Source: an uncultured Oscillospiraceae bacterium (lineage in GTDB: Bacteria > Bacillota > Clostridia > Oscillospirales > Ruminococcaceae). Taken from it: DNA of 8,023 nucleotides. Of this stretch, positions 6,967 through 8,023 are shown in pieces; positions within the stretch are counted from its first letter, which is position 1, and the number at the start of each line of letters is the position of its first letter. The stretch is from NCBI GenBank assembly GCA_950097605.1, contig CATNEU010000061.1:1-8023 (forward strand), given 5' to 3'. The notes beneath the pieces were generated by a model that saw only the letters and a program-made list of their open reading frames with translations, ran no database searches and had not been told where the DNA came from. The translations under genes were made by a program, and so were the position numbers.

Positions 6967-8023
6967 TTAGCACAGGTCGTTTTGGTCGATGGGGCCCCCG
7001 CATTCGGGGCAGAACTTGGGCAGCGGCTTGCCGGGCTCGGGCGTGTAGCCGCATTTGTCGCAGCGGCAGGCGCTGCCTGTGGGCCGGGGTTTTCCGCATT
7101 CCGCGCAGAACTTGCCGGTGTTTTTGGCGCCGCAGGCGCAGGCCCAGCCCTCGGCGGGCCGGGGCTTGCCGCACTCTGCGCAGAACTTGCCGCTGTTTTT
7201 GGCGCCGCAGGCGCATTTCCACCCGGCGGCGTCCGGGGCGGGTTGGTGGGCCTGTTCGCGTTCCATCTGCCGCTGGTTTGCGTCGGACGCCGCGCCCATA
7301 AACCCGCCGGCGGACTGCATGCCCATGCCCATCCCCATGAAGCCCGCCATGCTGCCCGCGGCGTTCCCGCCCGCGGCCTCGATGCCGCGCGCGATCCGGC
7401 CCTGCACATAGCCCTCGCGGACCGAAGGGTCGCCGAGCATGGCGCCTTCGTTGCGCATCTCAATTAGCTCCTTGGACTTTTCGTCGTACGAAAAGCTGGC
7501 GATGCCGACCGACTGAATTTCAAAGCCGCGCGTTCTGCGCCAGTCCTCGTCGAGGATGGTGCTCATATACCGGCCCAGCTCCCGTCCCTTGGAGGCAGCG
7601 AATGAAATGCGCACGCCGTCCACCGACATCTGGTTGATTGCCGACGAGAGCGCCTCCAAAAACTCGGAGAGATACTGCTCCTGGATGTCTTCGATTTCCA
7701 CGCGGGACGCGTTGCGGGGTACGACCTCCTGGTAAAATAAGAGGGGGTCTTTGATTTTGATTGAATAGGCACCGTGCGCGCGCAGGAACAGCTCGGCGTT
7801 ATAAAAACTGTCGAAGTAGTTGATCGGCGTGCGCGTTCCAAACTTGATGCCCTTGATCTCCTGCAAATTGATATAAAACACCTTTTGGGAGGCCGAGGTG
7901 ACGCCGCCGAACTTGATGCGGTTGAACGAATCCATCAGCGATTCGCCCAGTTCGCCGTTGAAAAGCGAAGGGGTGGAGGAGCTGTCCACCGTGTAGTATC
8001 CCTCTTCGGCTGAGTAGTCCACA
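6967..8023 (-). CDS. SPFH-domain protein with C-terminal zinc ribbons (YdjI-like), N-terminus cut by window
   Basis: The C-terminal 351 residues are visible. The frame is open to the window edge; the GTG at 8022 is probably an internal Val, and a family-typical protein would have several dozen more N-terminal residues. The SPFH/band-7 core covers about visible residues 10-185, with FNRIKFGG, GIKFGTRTPINYFD, AHGAYSIKIKDP and GFEIQSVGIAS. A coiled, charged segment and a Gly/Met-rich stretch (GFMGMGMGMQ, about 225-245) follow. Three zinc ribbons end the protein: two near-identical 25-residue units (WKCACGAKN..FCAECG and WACACGAKN..FCAECG) and a third with CDKCG and FCPECG. SPFH proteins oligomerise on membranes; this soluble type is often labelled 'virion core protein' in databases, a misleading name. 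In B. subtilis, YdjI works with YdjG, YdjH and PspA in membrane-stress protection. Here it is first in the visible operon, 98 bases before the zinc-ribbon gene. The family is firm and the partner role is inferred. Confidence 0.9.
   Translation of the reverse strand, partial: VDYSAEEGYYTVDSSSTPSLFNGELGESLMDSFNRIKFGGVTSASQKVFYINLQEIKGIKFGTRTPINYFDSFYNAELFLRAHGAYSIKIKDPLLFYQEVVPRNASRVEIEDIQEQYLSEFLEALSSAINQMSVDGVRISFAASKGRELGRYMSTILDEDWRRTRGFEIQSVGIASFSYDEKSKELIEMRNEGAMLGDPSVREGYVQGRIARGIEAAGGNAAGSMAGFMGMGMGMQSAGGFMGAASDANQRQMEREQAHQPAPDAAGWKCACGAKNSGKFCAECGKPRPAEGWACACGAKNTGKFCAECGKPRPTGSACRCDKCGYTPEPGKPLPKFCPECGGPIDQNDLC
7072..7221 (-). repeat. Tandem duplication of a 75-base zinc-ribbon unit
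   Basis: Two adjacent in-frame 75-base units, 7147-7221 and 7072-7146, each encode a 25-residue zinc ribbon. By hand count the 66-base core matches at about 58 positions, and a 20-base block (TTTTTGGCGCCGCAGGCGCA on the plus strand) is identical. Differences fall mostly at silent sites and in the last three residues (AEG against TGS). This is a tandem duplication that natural selection has kept in frame. Confidence 0.85.

Noticed and set aside
7072..7221. The repeats as a CRISPR or mobile-element signature
   Set aside because: There are only two directly abutting units with no spacers, and the period is a multiple of three inside a coding frame, so they are protein-domain repeats.
6982..7467. 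Plus-strand open frames of 118-161 codons across the SPFH C-terminus
   Set aside because: They are Ala/Gly/Pro/Arg-rich shadows of the zinc-ribbon repeats and have no start signals or recognisable domain.

Overview
The window is GC-rich by eye, roughly 60%. It carries two gene groups that converge on a shared terminator region, every visible start has a strong purine-rich Shine-Dalgarno sequence, and there is almost no non-coding DNA. These traits, the gltBD pair, and an SPFH / zinc-ribbon / TPM-domain cassette of the type common in Firmicutes suggest a high-GC Clostridia member, possibly Oscillospiraceae-like. The taxonomic call is an inference; no rRNA or other marker gene is present.

Left half, plus strand (1-4761): the 3' two-thirds of gltB, the large subunit of glutamate synthase, is followed after 13 bases by a complete gltD, the small NADPH-dependent subunit. 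Together they make the two-subunit enzyme that turns 2-oxoglutarate and glutamine into two glutamates, the assimilation step downstream of glutamine synthetase. All visible cofactor motifs are intact: the 3Fe-4S cysteines of GltB, and the low-potential Fe-S cysteines, FAD site and NADPH site of GltD. The operon ends in a 14-bp perfect hairpin with a T-run.

Middle (4762-4952): a 191-base convergent intergenic region with two back-to-back intrinsic terminators, one for each strand, and one small extra hairpin.

Right half, minus strand (4953-8023, transcribed right to left): a 5'-truncated SPFH-domain protein with three C-terminal zinc ribbons, a membrane-anchored protein with two zinc ribbons, and a secreted or membrane-anchored TPM-domain protein with a signal peptide, one transmembrane segment and a Gly/Ser/His tail. 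The last two overlap by 4 bases (ATGA). The three architectures match those of Bacillus subtilis YdjI, YdjG and YdjH, which are encoded with PspA and link that envelope-stress protein to the membrane. Here the SPFH gene comes first instead of last, and no pspA is visible. The cassette is most likely a membrane-stress or membrane-organisation module. It is the most interesting part of the window, although its component families are known.
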